Assembly: GCF_013408245.1 (NCBI RefSeq)
Contig: NZ_JACBYS010000001.1
Span: 744,001-808,000 of the forward strand
Direction of reading: 5' to 3'
DNA: 64,000 nucleotides
Source: Duganella sp. 1224
Lineage (GTDB): Bacteria > Pseudomonadota > Gammaproteobacteria > Burkholderiales > Burkholderiaceae_D
The first letter of the stretch is position 1. The number at the start of each line of letters is the position of its first letter. Both the position numbers and the translations under genes were made by a program. Of the stretch, positions 18,205-26,849 are shown piece after piece. The notes under the pieces were generated by a model, which did no database searches, was not told the origin of the DNA, and saw only the letters and a list, made by a program, of their open reading frames with translations.

Positions 18205-20546
18205 TTCTTCTCGTCCTTCTTCAGCGGCGTGTTGAAGTCGCGCATCAGGTTATTGCGATCGCGTTCGGTCTTGAACAGTTCCAGGCGCGATTGCGTTACC
18301 TTGCGCGGCCACGCGTTGTTGGACGTGTCGATGTCGGCGGTTTCCCAGTACGGGTCCTGGGTCAGGCTGACCATCGGTTCGTCGGTCACAATCAGCTTGG
18401 TGATCTTCTTCGGCGAGTAGCGCCATACCTCGGCCGGAATGCGCTCGATATACTTCTTGCCGCTCTTGAGTTCAATCTCCAGGATCAGCGGCATCACCAT
18501 GCCGCCCAGGTTGGAGAAGTCCACCAGGTACAGGTGCTTGCCCTGATCCAGCAGCTTCTTCTCCCACGGCTCCAGCTTCTCGATGGATTCGGCGTAGGTG
18601 TTGCGGTCCTTGTTGGTGACGGTGAACTCGTCGTGCTCGTTGTAGAAGTCCTTCAGTTCCGGATGGGCGTCCACGCGCTTCGGCAGGGCCTTGTTGCGCT
18701 GCTCGGAGACGGAGATCGGCTGCGCGTCCTTCTGCGCTTTCTTCCAGGCCTTCTCGATTTCCGGGTTCTTGGTGCTCACGCCGTATTCGGTGATGCCGTC
18801 GATGCTGATGTCCACCGGATCGGTGGTGTAGAACCAGCCGCGCCAGAACCAGTCGAGGTCCGTGCCGGAGGCGTCTTCCATGGTGCGGAAGAAGTCGGCC
18901 GGGGTGGGGCGCTTGAACTTCCAGCGTTGCGCGTACTCGCGGAAGGCATAGTCGAACAGCTCGCGGCCCAGGATGGTTTCGCGCAGGATGTTCAGGCCCG
19001 TCGCCGGCTTGGCGTAGGCGTTGTTGCCCAACGCGGCGATCGACTCCGAGTTAGTCATGATCGGCACCTGGTTGCGGCTCTTCATGTAGTCGACGATGTT
19101 GCGCGGCTCGCCGCGGCGCGACGGATAGCCGTCTTCCCATTCCTGCTCGGCCAGATACTGCACGAAGGTGTTCAGGCCCTCGTCCATCCAGGTCCACTGG
19201 CGCTCGTCCGAGTTGATGATCATCGGGTAGTAGTTGTGGCCCACTTCGTGAATGATCACGCCGATCAGGCCATACTTGGTCTGCTGCGACCAGGTGATCT
19301 GGCCGGTCTTCTTGTCCTTGCTCGGACGCGGACCGTTAAAGGAGATCATCGGGTATTCCATGCCGCCCACCGGACCGTTGACCGAGATCGCGGTCGGATA
19401 CGGATAGTCGAAGCTGTACTTGTTGTACTTGTCGATGGTGTGGATGATGGCCTGGGTGCTGTACTTGCCCCACAGCGGGTTGCCTTCCTTCGGATAGTAG
19501 GACATCGCCAGCACGTTGGTGGAATCCTTCTTGAAGCCTTGCGCATCCCAGATGAACTTGCGGCTCGACGCCCAGGCGAAGTCGCGCACGTTGCTGGCCT
19601 TGAAGTGCCAGGTCTTGGTGGCGGTGGCGCGCGATTTTTCGGCGGCAGTGGCTTCTTCCTGCGTCACGATGACCACCGGCGCGGTGGCGGTGCGGGCCTT
19701 GGCCAGGCGGTCGCGCTGCGCCTGCGTCAGCACGTCGTTCGGATTTTGCAGTTCACCGGTGGAAGCGACGATGTGGTCGGCCGGCACGGTCAGCTGCACG
19801 TCGTAGTCGCCGAATTCCAGCGTGAATTCGCCGGTGCCGAGGAACTGCTTGTGCTGCCAGCCGTAGACGTCGTAGTAGGCCGCCATGCGCGGGAACCACT
19901 GGGCGATTTCGAACAGGTCGTTCTTGTCTTCGTCAAAGTGCTCGTAGCCGGAACGGCCGCCCAGCACCTGCTGCTCGTTGATGTTGTAGGACCAGTCGAT
20001 GTTGAAGACGAACTTCTCGCCCGGCTTGAGTGGCGTCGGCAGGTCGATGCGCATCATGGTGCGGTTGATGACGTACTTCAGCGGCTGGCCGCTGGCGGCC
20101 ACGGTCTTGATCTTGAAGCCGCCGTCGAATTCACGGCCGGCCAGGATGCCGCGCATGCCTTCGAACTTGTAGCCGTCCTCCGGGCCGGCCGGCTTGGCCC
20201 ACGCCTCGCGCGATGGCTGGGTCAGCATCATGCGCGCGTCGGAATCCTTCTTATAGATGTTCTGGTCCAGCTGCACCCACAGGTAATTCAGCGTGTCCGG
20301 CGAATTGTTATGGTAGGTGATCTGTTCGCTGCCGGTGAGGGCGCGCTTGGCTTCGTCCAGCGAGGCGCTGATGGTGTAATCAGCGCGCTGCTGCCAGTAG
20401 GCGTGGCCTGGTGCACCGGATGCGGTGCGGTAGGCGTTTGGAGTCGGCAGGATTTCTTCGAGCTGACGGAATTTGTCGTCGAAAGGTTCCGCCGCGTAGG
20501 CGGAAACTGTCAGGCAGAGTGCCAGGAAGCCAAGTTTCTTGTGCAT
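18201..20546 (-). CDS. M1-family zinc metallopeptidase
   Basis: A 781-residue exported peptidase with signal peptide ending near AYAAEP. The gluzincin motif is intact: His433-Glu434-x-x-His437 (IHEVGHN) with the third zinc ligand Glu456 (WMDEG), exactly 18 residues later, and the exopeptidase motif upstream is the variant GGMEYPMI. The N-terminal beta domain and a C-terminal extension are present. It opens a three-gene operon with DUF6702 and a TonB receptor. A ribosome site (GGAGG) lies 9 bases before the ATG. It probably trims peptides in the periplasm or at the outer membrane. Confidence 0.9.
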   Translation of the reverse strand: MHKKLGFLALCLTVSAYAAEPFDDKFRQLEEILPTPNAYRTASGAPGHAYWQQRADYTISASLDEAKRALTGSEQITYHNNSPDTLNYLWVQLDQNIYKKDSDARMMLTQPSREAWAKPAGPEDGYKFEGMRGILAGREFDGGFKIKTVAASGQPLKYVINRTMMRIDLPTPLKPGEKFVFNIDWSYNINEQQVLGGRSGYEHFDEDKNDLFEIAQWFPRMAAYYDVYGWQHKQFLGTGEFTLEFGDYDVQLTVPADHIVASTGELQNPNDVLTQAQRDRLAKARTATAPVVIVTQEEATAAEKSRATATKTWHFKASNVRDFAWASSRKFIWDAQGFKKDSTNVLAMSYYPKEGNPLWGKYSTQAIIHTIDKYNKYSFDYPYPTAISVNGPVGGMEYPMISFNGPRPSKDKKTGQITWSQQTKYGLIGVIIHEVGHNYYPMIINSDERQWTWMDEGLNTFVQYLAEQEWEDGYPSRRGEPRNIVDYMKSRNQVPIMTNSESIAALGNNAYAKPATGLNILRETILGRELFDYAFREYAQRWKFKRPTPADFFRTMEDASGTDLDWFWRGWFYTTDPVDISIDGITEYGVSTKNPEIEKAWKKAQKDAQPISVSEQRNKALPKRVDAHPELKDFYNEHDEFTVTNKDRNTYAESIEKLEPWEKKLLDQGKHLYLVDFSNLGGMVMPLILEIELKSGKKYIERIPAEVWRYSPKKITKLIVTDEPMVSLTQDPYWETADIDTSNNAWPRKVTQSRLELFKTERDRNNLMRDFNTPLKKDEKK

Positions 20547-20599
20547 CGGTTGTATTTCCTCCAGATAAGAGGATAAATTGTATAGCAGGTTTGCAATCG

Positions 20600-20617
20600 A
20601 TTACCCGCTGATACAAT
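20600..20617. promoter_or_regulatory. Operator-like inverted repeat upstream of the M1 peptidase operon
   Basis: Around the perfect 8-base palindrome AATCGATT the bases GGTTTGCAATCGATTACC keep partial outer symmetry. The central CG and A/T-rich arms are of the kind bound by LacI- or GntR-type dimers. It lies between the esterase stop and the peptidase start, about 55 bases before the ATG. No regulator is assigned. Confidence 0.25.
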
Positions 20618-20633
20618 AAAATACAAACCGCTG

Positions 20634-22145
20634 TTACCGTTTTGCCTGCGACTCCTGAAATTGATAGTGCGCGTCGTCGGTCGCTGTGATAGCTTTCGAC
20701 GTCGCGTCCAGCTGCATCAGGCGGGAACCCGCGCCGGCGCTGGCTTGCGGCCATTCCGGCAGGCCGGCGCCATTCGGGTTGCCGGTCTTGATGAAGTTGG
20801 CGAAGTAGTCCTGCATCTGCTTCGAGAGCGCATAATCTTCCGCCGCCCACGCATAGACCTTGTTCAAGGGCAGATTGCCCATCGCGTATTCGATCTCCAC
20901 CGAGTGGTTGGCGCCTTCCTGGCCCGGACGCGGACGGGTGTAGTAGTAGCGCCAGGTCGGCTTGCCGCTGGTGCGCGCGTGGCTGTCGATCCATTTCCAG
21001 GTGCCGTAGCCGATGAAGCGGTCGCTGGCCAGTTCCGTCGCAGCCTGTTTGACGTCGCCGCTGTAGGCTTGTTGCGCGGCGCCGGCCTGGTCGCCGTACA
21101 GTTTTTGCAGCGCGGCGGCGAAGTTTTCGCCGGTCGGCTCGGCGTCGCCGAGGATTTGCTTGTAGTGGCCCTCATACGAATTCCAGCCGGCCAGCAGCGG
21201 TACTTTGGCCTGTTCGCCCGCCGCGTACATGGCGACCGGCGACTTCGGAATCACGTAGCCGTCCTGGATGGCGAAGAACCAGGCGCCCGGTTTCTTGAGG
21301 TCGTCCAGCAGTTTGTCGGCGGGCAGGGCGCGCAGTTCCTTCAGCGTCGGCGCGCCGATGCCTTGCGCGAAGGTGGCGCCGGCCTGCTCGGCGGCGGCCA
21401 GCGGCGCCGGCGCCATCAGGCCAAGCAGCGAGCCGCTTTCGCCGATGGCGCCGGCAATCAGGCCCTTGGCCTGCGGATTGATCATCTGCGCGCTGACCGA
21501 GAACGAGCCGGCCGACTCGCCGGCGATGGTGACGCGCGACGGGTCGCCGCCGAAGGCCGCGATGTTCTTCTTCACCCACTGCAGCGCCGCCGCCTGGTCC
21601 ATCAAACCGTAGTTGCCGGAGGCGTGGTGCGGCGACTCCCTGGTCAGTTCCGGGTGGGCCAGGAAGCCGAACACGTTGAGGCGGTAGTTGACAGTCAGCG
21701 TGACGATGCCCTTGGCGGCCATGCTCTCGCCGTCATAGCGCGGCTCCGAGCCGTCGCCGGCCGCGAAGCCGCCGCCGTAGAAGTACACCAGCACGGGCAG
21801 CTTTTCCCTGGCCGATTTGGCCGGCGTCCAGACATTCAGGAACAGGCAGTCTTCGCTGACGCCGTCGGAGCGGAACACCATGTCGCTGAACAGCGGCAGT
21901 TGCATGCAGCGCGCGCCGAAGTGGTCGGCCTTGCGCGTGCCTTTCCATTTGGCCGCCGGCTGCGGCGCCTGCCAGCGCAGCTTGCCGACCGGCGCCGCCG
22001 CGTATGGAATGCCTTTGTACGCGGTGACGCCGGAGGCTTCCGTCACGCCTTCGACCGCGCCGGTGGCGGTGCTGACGCGGGTGGTGGCGTGGGCGGAGCA
22101 TGCGAGCAGACTGGAAGACAGGAACAGCAGGCCGGCTTTTTTCAT
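20634..22145 (-). CDS. Type-B carboxylesterase, exported
   Basis: A 503-residue alpha/beta-hydrolase of the carboxylesterase/lipase type-B family with a signal peptide (LLACSAHA). The nucleophile elbow is GESAGS with Ser211, the oxyanion region is YFYGGGFAAGDGS, and the catalytic His lies in ANHSVEIEY. Length matches the family. It has its own promoter region with an inverted repeat upstream and is separated from the peptidase operon by 88 bases. Given the neighbouring xylan genes, feruloyl- or acetyl-ester cleavage is possible but not shown. Confidence 0.88.
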   Translation of the reverse strand: MKKAGLLFLSSSLLACSAHATTRVSTATGAVEGVTEASGVTAYKGIPYAAAPVGKLRWQAPQPAAKWKGTRKADHFGARCMQLPLFSDMVFRSDGVSEDCLFLNVWTPAKSAREKLPVLVYFYGGGFAAGDGSEPRYDGESMAAKGIVTLTVNYRLNVFGFLAHPELTRESPHHASGNYGLMDQAAALQWVKKNIAAFGGDPSRVTIAGESAGSFSVSAQMINPQAKGLIAGAIGESGSLLGLMAPAPLAAAEQAGATFAQGIGAPTLKELRALPADKLLDDLKKPGAWFFAIQDGYVIPKSPVAMYAAGEQAKVPLLAGWNSYEGHYKQILGDAEPTGENFAAALQKLYGDQAGAAQQAYSGDVKQAATELASDRFIGYGTWKWIDSHARTSGKPTWRYYYTRPRPGQEGANHSVEIEYAMGNLPLNKVYAWAAEDYALSKQMQDYFANFIKTGNPNGAGLPEWPQASAGAGSRLMQLDATSKAITATDDAHYQFQESQAKR

Positions 22146-22157
22146 GGGTCTCAGTGT

Positions 22158-22184
22158 TATAGTTTGATCGGAAGATTAACTATA
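22158..22184. promoter_or_regulatory. Inverted repeat upstream of the carboxylesterase
   Basis: Perfect 7-base arms TATAGTT (22158-22164) and AACTATA (22178-22184) flank a 13-base spacer, starting 12 bases before the esterase ATG. The position would allow a repressor to block the promoter or the ribosome site. The binder is unknown. Confidence 0.35.
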
Positions 22185-22241
22185 TCGCAAAACGCCCATG
22201 GTGGGCATGACTGCTTATGCTGCGCCGCCGCAGCCTGATGG

Positions 22242-23348
22242 TCACTTGGCCTTGGCGGCGACCTTGGTCGATGGCCGCAGGCGCGGCGCGGCGTCGGACT
22301 GGCGGCGTACCAGCGTGTGCCTGGTCACCACGTGCTGCGGCGCTTCCGGCGTGCCGTTGCGCTGCGCGCGGATCAGGCGCACCAGCGACTGCACCGCTTC
22401 TTCCGCCATATCGGTGATCGGCTGGCGCACGGTGGTCAGCTCCGGCCAGATGGTGGTGGCCAGCGCGGTATCGTCAAAGCCGGCGACGGTCAGGTCGCCC
22501 GGCACGTCCAGTCCCAGGCGGTGGGCGATCGCCACCACGGCTGCGGCCATGTCGTCGTTGCTGGCGAAGATGGCGGTCGGGCGCTGTTCGAGCCCCAGCA
22601 GCGATTCCGCCGCATCCAGGCCGGAACGGTAGGTGAACAGGCCCTGCACGATCAGCTCCGGCGCGCTCTGCGCGTGCTTTTCCGCGATGGCCGCCTTGAA
22701 GCCGGCCAGGCGGCGCGCGCTGGCGCTCTGGTTGGGATGGCCGATGACGAAGCCGATGCGCTGGTGGCCCAGCGCGATCAGGTGGCAGGTCATCGCATAC
22801 GCGGCCTCGTAGTCGTCGATACTGACGCCGCCGACGCGGGCGTCAGGCTGGCCGCAGGCCACGGTGATGGCCGGCGTGCCGGACGTGGCAATCAGCTCGA
22901 TCAGGTTATGCACGTCGCACAGCGGCGGCGGCAGGATGATGCCATCGACGCCGTTCGAAATCAGACGGCGCGCCTGTTCGACGCCGTGTTCGTCGGCCTC
23001 GCATTTTTCCACCACCAGCTGCACGTTGTTTGGACTGGCCTGGTTCAGCAGGCCGACCAGGAATTCGCTCAGGTAGCCGGCGGACGGATTCGAATACAGG
23101 AAGCCGACGCGGATCGGCCGCGAGCCGGCCAAGCGGCGCGCGGCCTGGTTGGGCACATAGTTGAGGGCAGCGACGGCCGCGTCGACGCGGTTGCGGGTTT
23201 TCTCGCGGACGTTGGTATCGCCGTTCATCACGCGCGATACCGTCATCGGAGACACGCCGGCCAGCTGGGCCACATCGGCCATGGTCGGCGCTTGCGAGCG
23301 GTTCTGCACGGCCGGTACCGGCGCCGGTTTCACCTTGGTTTTGGTCAT
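22242..23348 (-). CDS. LacI-family transcriptional regulator, likely of xylan/xylose genes
   Basis: A 368-residue repressor. The N-terminal helix-turn-helix is MADVAQLAGVSPMTVSRVMN (from about residue 23), with the hinge helix at NQAARRLAG, followed by a periplasmic-binding-protein-like sensor domain (VGFLYSNPSAGY, IFASNDDMAAAVV). It lies 57 bases downstream of the GH67 gene on the same strand and at the edge of the xylan gene block. I infer it controls the block through the xyl-box-like sites at 25581 and 32636. The N-terminal tail before the HTH (about 22 residues) is longer than usual. Confidence 0.9.
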   Translation of the reverse strand: MTKTKVKPAPVPAVQNRSQAPTMADVAQLAGVSPMTVSRVMNGDTNVREKTRNRVDAAVAALNYVPNQAARRLAGSRPIRVGFLYSNPSAGYLSEFLVGLLNQASPNNVQLVVEKCEADEHGVEQARRLISNGVDGIILPPPLCDVHNLIELIATSGTPAITVACGQPDARVGGVSIDDYEAAYAMTCHLIALGHQRIGFVIGHPNQSASARRLAGFKAAIAEKHAQSAPELIVQGLFTYRSGLDAAESLLGLEQRPTAIFASNDDMAAAVVAIAHRLGLDVPGDLTVAGFDDTALATTIWPELTTVRQPITDMAEEAVQSLVRLIRAQRNGTPEAPQHVVTRHTLVRRQSDAAPRLRPSTKVAAKAK

Positions 23349-23374
23349 CTGTCCTCAGTAAATAATAAAGCTAT

Positions 23375-23410
23375 GTTAAGCCCGGGACTTTACCACAAGC
23401 GGGGCTTAAC
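23375..23410. repeat. Stem-loop between GH67 gene and LacI-type gene
   Basis: GTTAAGCCC (23375-23383) and GGGCTTAAC (23402-23410) are perfect 9-base inverted arms with an 18-base loop. Read on the minus strand, the GH67 TAA stop lies in the first arm. No T-run follows, so this is not a classical terminator. It may set expression of the regulator relative to GH67, protect the GH67 mRNA 3' end, or be an operator. Confidence 0.5.
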
Positions 23411-25565
23411 CACGACCCGGGGCATACGGATAGCTCAGGGATTTGTAGTATGCCAGCGGGTGCGCGGGCGCTTTCACGCCCGGCGGCAGCGCCAGCCCGG
23501 ACACCGACTGGAAATAGGCGACGCAGGCGTCGCGCCACAGAATGGCGTTGTTGACCTGGCGCGCCAGGCGTTGTTCTTCCTCGGTGTAGCGGCCGGCGTC
23601 GATCAGCGGTTTCAATGCCACCCAGCGCGCGTGCAGCGCCTGCGCGTCGGCCACGCCTTTGTCGTAGCGGTTCAGCATTTCCGCCCACAGCGTGCGGCCG
23701 GACGGCATCACGTAGTCCCATGGCAGATGGTGGAACCACAGCAGGAACTGCTCCGGCGTGGTCTTGGGATCGGCGTACTGGCGGGCGATCTCCGGCGCAT
23801 ACTGCTCCAGCGCGTTGCTGCCCTTGGCGGTGCGGTCGAAACCGATGCCGTCGCGGCTGGCGCGGTGGTAGTAGACCGGGTTCCAGTCCGGGCGCTCCAG
23901 ATTGTCCACCCACGGCGCCGGGCCGAAATGGTGGCCGGTGCCCATGATGTGGTGCAGGCCCAGTGGCGTCATGTAGTTGACCACCGTTTCGCGCGACATC
24001 ATCATCATGTCGACCACCGGCGGCACCACGCGCCGGTCCGGGCCGAAGGTGAGGGCGGCCCATTCGGCGGCGATGTCGCGCGCCTTGGCTTGCGGATTCC
24101 AGGCCATGCGGCCGAAGGCGTACCAGTTGGCCTGGTCGAAGTTGGAGCCGGCCCAATTGCGGTCGCTGCCGATATTGGCCACACCGGCCATGCCGCTCAG
24201 GGTATTGGCGACGGCGCCGGCGGCGGTTTTAGTGTCGCTTTCCAGCGTCTCCTCGAACAGCGTGCCGAGGTAAGCCAGGTCGGTCGAGTAGCCCAGGTAC
24301 TCCTTGGTGATCTGGAATTCCATCATCAGCGGCGTGTTCGGCATGGCGCCGAACAACGGGTGGAACGGCTCGCGCGGCTGGAAGTCGATGGCGCCGTTCT
24401 TCACCTGTACCAGCACGTTGTCGGCGAACTTGCCGTCCAGCGGCTTGAATTCCTCATAGGCCTGGCGCGCGCGGTCATCGGCCAGGTGCGCGCCCTTGGG
24501 GGCGTAGACGAAGGCGCGCCACATGACGATGCCCTTGTGCGGCGCCACGGCGGCGGCCAGCATGTTGGCGCCGTCGGCGTGGCTGCGGTGGTAGTCCTGC
24601 GGGCCGGGCTGGCCTTCCGAATTGGCCTTGACCAGGAAGCCGCCGAAGTCGGGAATGGCCTTGTAGATTTCGTCGGCCTTGCGCTGCCACCAGGCGCGCA
24701 CTTCTGGCGACAGCGGATCGGCGGTGCTGGTTTCCTTCAGTTCCAGCGGCGTCGAGAAACGGGCCGACAGGTAGACCTTGATGCCGTAAGGGCGCAGCAC
24801 GTCGGCGACGGCGGCGGCCTTGGCGATGAACGGCGCGGTCAGCACTTCCGGCTTGGAGTTGACGTTGTTGAGCACCGTGCCGTTAATGCCCAGCGAGGCG
24901 TTGGCGCGGGCGTAGTCGGTGTAGCGCTGGTCCTTGATGTCCGGCAGCGCCCACCAGTCCCAGATCGACTGGCCGGCGTAGCCGCGTTCCACGGTGCGGT
25001 CCAGGTTATCCCAGTGGTTCAGCAGGCGCAGTGGCAGCCTTGGCGCGGACGATGCTTCCAGTTTGGCGCCGGTGGCGGCGTCGCGCAGCCAGGCGTAAGC
25101 GCCGTACAGCAGGCCGATGTCGCTGTTGGCGGCGATCAGCGTGACGTTGTGGTTCTGGATGCGGGTCAGGCGCAGCAGGTAGCCCTCGTTGCCCAGCTTC
25201 GCCAGTTCGGCGCGCAGTGGCGAGGCGGCGGCGCCCAGTTCCGGCAGGCGCGCGGGGGTGGCGAGCAGCAGGGCGCCGTCGGTGATGCGCGTTGCGGTCA
25301 TTGCGTCCGGCACGGTCGGCGCGGCGGACTTGCCCAGCATGCCCGCCAGGCCTTTTCGCAGCTCCGCGACGGCGGCTTGCGTGGTCGGCGTGGGCGCGCC
25401 CGGCAGCACGATGGCGCGGGCTTGCGCCTGCACGCTGGCTTGCGCGGCGCGGTCCAGCGGCCGGTAGCGCAGCCACAGGTCGTAGCCGTCTTCGTCGGCG
25501 GCGCTAGCGGTCGCGGTCAGCGTGAAAAGCAGCGTCGCCAGCGCGGCCGAAAAGGTAAATCGCAT
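23406..25565 (-). CDS. aguA: GH67 xylan alpha-glucuronidase, exported
   Basis: A 719-residue alpha-glucuronidase that removes (4-O-methyl)glucuronic acid from the non-reducing end of xylo-oligosaccharides. A signal peptide ends near TATASAADE. The GH67 catalytic signatures are present: Glu317 in FLVKANSEGQPGP (acid), Asp394 in NGAIDFQPREP and Glu422 in QITKEYLG (base pair), by comparison with characterised GH67 enzymes from memory. Length is typical. It is divergent from the GH10 xylanase at 25647, with an operator-like site in between, and is followed by the LacI-type gene. Confidence 0.94.
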   Translation of the reverse strand: MRFTFSAALATLLFTLTATASAADEDGYDLWLRYRPLDRAAQASVQAQARAIVLPGAPTPTTQAAVAELRKGLAGMLGKSAAPTVPDAMTATRITDGALLLATPARLPELGAAASPLRAELAKLGNEGYLLRLTRIQNHNVTLIAANSDIGLLYGAYAWLRDAATGAKLEASSAPRLPLRLLNHWDNLDRTVERGYAGQSIWDWWALPDIKDQRYTDYARANASLGINGTVLNNVNSKPEVLTAPFIAKAAAVADVLRPYGIKVYLSARFSTPLELKETSTADPLSPEVRAWWQRKADEIYKAIPDFGGFLVKANSEGQPGPQDYHRSHADGANMLAAAVAPHKGIVMWRAFVYAPKGAHLADDRARQAYEEFKPLDGKFADNVLVQVKNGAIDFQPREPFHPLFGAMPNTPLMMEFQITKEYLGYSTDLAYLGTLFEETLESDTKTAAGAVANTLSGMAGVANIGSDRNWAGSNFDQANWYAFGRMAWNPQAKARDIAAEWAALTFGPDRRVVPPVVDMMMMSRETVVNYMTPLGLHHIMGTGHHFGPAPWVDNLERPDWNPVYYHRASRDGIGFDRTAKGSNALEQYAPEIARQYADPKTTPEQFLLWFHHLPWDYVMPSGRTLWAEMLNRYDKGVADAQALHARWVALKPLIDAGRYTEEEQRLARQVNNAILWRDACVAYFQSVSGLALPPGVKAPAHPLAYYKSLSYPYAPGRG

Positions 25566-25580
25566 CTTGTCTCCGTTTTA

Positions 25581-25594
25581 TGGTAGCGTAATCA
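25581..25594. promoter_or_regulatory. xyl-box-like operator between GH67 and GH10 genes
   Basis: TGGTAGCGTAATCA matches 11 of 14 bases of the Xanthomonas xyl-box as I remember it (TGGTAGCGCTAACA). It lies 16 bases before the GH67 ATG and 53 before the GH10 ATG, so one dimer could control both. A second half-site, TGTTAGC, is at 25611-25617. Direct binding by the LacI-type product at 22242 is inferred. Confidence 0.5.
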
Positions 25595-25646
25595 TTTCAT
25601 TATGCCACGATGTTAGCAAACAATTCCAACGAGGAGTGAGACAAAC

Positions 25647-26753
25647 ATGAAGATATCCCGACGCGGCGTTCTGGCCGTGATGGCGGCGGGCGGTTTGCTG
25701 CCGCTGCATGCGGCCGATATGCCAGAACCCTTGAAGGTGCTGGGCAAACGCAAGGGCCTCAATGTGGGCAATGCGATTGGCGGGCGCTGGTTCCGTGATC
25801 CGGCCTACAAGGCGTTGATGGCGCGCGAATGCAATATGCTGGTGGCCGAGAACGAGGGCAAGTGGCAGGCGCTGGAGCCGCGTCCCGGGGTTTATCAGTT
25901 TGGTCCGGCGGACGAAATGTATGCGTGGGCGCGCTCGCAGGGGATGCTGGTGCGCGGGCATAACCTGATCTGGCAGGACGCGAAGTGGTTGCCGAAGTGG
26001 GTCAACGAATATGATTTTGGCGCGCAGCCGGCCGTGGCGGCAGAGGCGTTGCTGCGCAAGCATATCGTGACGGTGTGCGAGCATTTCGGCGATGGGATTC
26101 ATAGCTATGATGTGGTGAACGAGGCGGTGGATCCGAAGACCGGCGAGCTGCGGGCGAATGTGTTCACGCAGCGGCTGGGGGCGGTGGAGCAGATCGACCT
26201 GGCGTTCCGGGTGGCGCGGGAGAAGGCGCCGAAGGCGCAGTTGGTTTATAACGATTACATGCGGGCGGATCTGGGGAGCGCGAAGCATCGGGCGGGTGTG
26301 TTGAAGCTGCTGCATGATCTGAAGTCGCGTGGCACGCCGGTGGATGCGCTGGGGTTGCAGAGCCATATCGGGTCGTGGGATGAGATGGGGATGGGCAGGC
26401 ACCAGGAGGCGTGGCGGCGCTTCCTGGATGAGGTGACTGGCATGGGCCTGGATTTGCTGGTGACGGAGTTTGATGTGAATGACCGCAAGCTGCCGGCGGA
26501 TGTGGCGGTGCGCGACGCGGGCGTGGCGACGCTGGCGAAGGAGTATCTGGATGTGACGTTCAGTTATCGGCAGTGCAAGGACTTTTTGATGTGGGGGATG
26601 GCGGATAACGCGAGCTGGCTTCAGGGCTGGGATGAGGCGCCACGCACCGATGGGTTGAAGATGCGGCCGACGCCTTTTGATGATCAGTTGCGCGCGAAGC
26701 CGCTGCGGGATGCGATTGCGGCGGCGATTCAGGGGATGCCGGCGCGAGGGTGA
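25647..26753 (+). CDS. GH10 endo-1,4-beta-xylanase
   Basis: A 368-residue retaining xylanase. The acid/base is Glu159 (DVVNEAVD) and the nucleophile Glu274 (LLVTEFDVND), and other GH10 positions such as RGHNLIWQ and the final WGMADNASWLQ are intact. The N-terminus is a twin-arginine-like signal (SRRGVLAVMAAGG). There is no carbohydrate-binding module. From about 26050 onward synonymous codon choice shifts to more GGG, GAT and CAT than in neighbours. It is divergent from GH67 across a candidate operator and is followed by the palindromic repeat at 26764. Role: cutting the xylan backbone outside or in the periplasm. Confidence 0.94.
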   Translation: MKISRRGVLAVMAAGGLLPLHAADMPEPLKVLGKRKGLNVGNAIGGRWFRDPAYKALMARECNMLVAENEGKWQALEPRPGVYQFGPADEMYAWARSQGMLVRGHNLIWQDAKWLPKWVNEYDFGAQPAVAAEALLRKHIVTVCEHFGDGIHSYDVVNEAVDPKTGELRANVFTQRLGAVEQIDLAFRVAREKAPKAQLVYNDYMRADLGSAKHRAGVLKLLHDLKSRGTPVDALGLQSHIGSWDEMGMGRHQEAWRRFLDEVTGMGLDLLVTEFDVNDRKLPADVAVRDAGVATLAKEYLDVTFSYRQCKDFLMWGMADNASWLQGWDEAPRTDGLKMRPTPFDDQLRAKPLRDAIAAAIQGMPARG

Positions 26754-26763
26754 TCAAGGCCGG

Positions 26764-26820
26764 CTGACCCCGCACGGCCAGGCGGGGTCTGACCCCGTTC
26801 GGGGTCAGACCCCTAAGTGG
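26764..26820. repeat. Palindromic 57-base repeat, copy 1
   Basis: The element contains a hairpin formed by GGGGTCTGACCCCG and CGGGGTCAGACCCC plus an upstream CCCCGC/GCGGGG stem. It is identical to the copy at 43577 except for one base. Here it lies between the convergent ends of the GH10 and GH115 genes, where it could act as a bidirectional terminator. Confidence 0.85.
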
Positions 26821-26849
26821 TAGGGCAAGCATATCGCTTAGGTTGTGGG

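Noticed and set aside
22317-25586. Long plus-strand open frame opposite the LacI-type and GH67 genes
   Set aside because: No recognisable domain and unnatural composition. Both minus-strand genes have intact family motifs.
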